Source: Fistularia commersonii (Eukaryota > Chordata > Actinopteri > Syngnathiformes > Fistulariidae). From it: 64,000 bases of DNA. Positions 63,961-64,000 of the stretch are shown piece by piece. The notes beneath the pieces were generated by a model, which was not told the origin of the DNA, did no database searches, and saw nothing but the letters and a program-made list of their open reading frames with translations. How positions within the stretch are numbered: position 1 is the stretch's first letter; each line of letters opens with the position of its first letter. Both the position numbers and the translations under genes were made by a program. The stretch spans positions 22,898,258 to 22,962,257 of the forward strand of contig JBBMNZ010000001.1 in the NCBI GenBank assembly GCA_037954325.1, read 5' to 3'.

Positions 63961-64000
63961 TGAGTACGTGCGGGCACGTGCAGGTTTGTGCGTTTGTACT

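Overview
The window is vertebrate nuclear DNA, almost certainly from a ray-finned (teleost, probably percomorph) fish. Three things point there. The only protein-coding gene is a spliced neuronal connexin of the fish Cx35 type. The rest is rich in long CA/TG, GATA, AATG and AAGAT microsatellites. It also carries many copies of tRNA-headed interspersed repeats, LINE tails and a hAT fossil typical of teleost genomes.

Layout. Bases 1-1028 hold a poly-C run, a tRNA-derived SINE scrap and a GC/CpG-rich stretch that should contain the promoter and 5' UTR. Bases 1029-2724 are gjd2 (connexin 35/36, delta-2): a 71-nt coding exon 1, a 781-nt phase-2 intron and an 844-nt coding exon 2, giving an intact 304-residue protein. 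The 3' UTR probably runs to about 4.0 kb, where several AATAAA signals cluster. From about 4 kb to 64 kb I find no further convincing protein-coding gene. This is a gene desert of about 60 kb.

The desert is a mosaic. (a) At least ten copies or fragments of one teleost repeat family (here 'family A': tRNA-like head, GGCCTTTCTGTGTGGAGTCT-like centre, tail with GATTGACTGGCGACC) lie on both strands. (b) Copies of a second tRNA-headed family (here 'family B') occur at 8.9 and 47.2 kb. (c) Decayed LINE C-terminal coding pieces lie at 26.7-27.0 kb (+) and 45.8-46.2 kb (-), and LINE 3' tails at 32.2 and 33.0 kb. (d) A 484-bp hAT deletion derivative at 21.07-21.56 kb keeps readable terminal inverted repeats, a degenerate 8-bp target duplication and a transposase remnant. 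(e) There is a 53-bp-period minisatellite at 44.7 kb and about 17 microsatellites. Between these are unique-looking stretches dense in homeodomain, SOX and TALE-type motifs (best at 56.6-57.2 kb). I flag them as candidate long-range enhancers, but this cannot be settled without alignment.

Function. gjd2 makes the main electrical-synapse channel of vertebrate neurons (also used in retina and, in mammals, beta cells). Regulatory points visible here are a strong-context start codon preceded by an overlapping weak upstream ATG, a compressed REST/NRSF-like element in the intron, complementary purine and pyrimidine tracts in the 5' UTR and intron, and an AU-rich element in the 3' UTR. I found no evidence of an undescribed multi-gene system.
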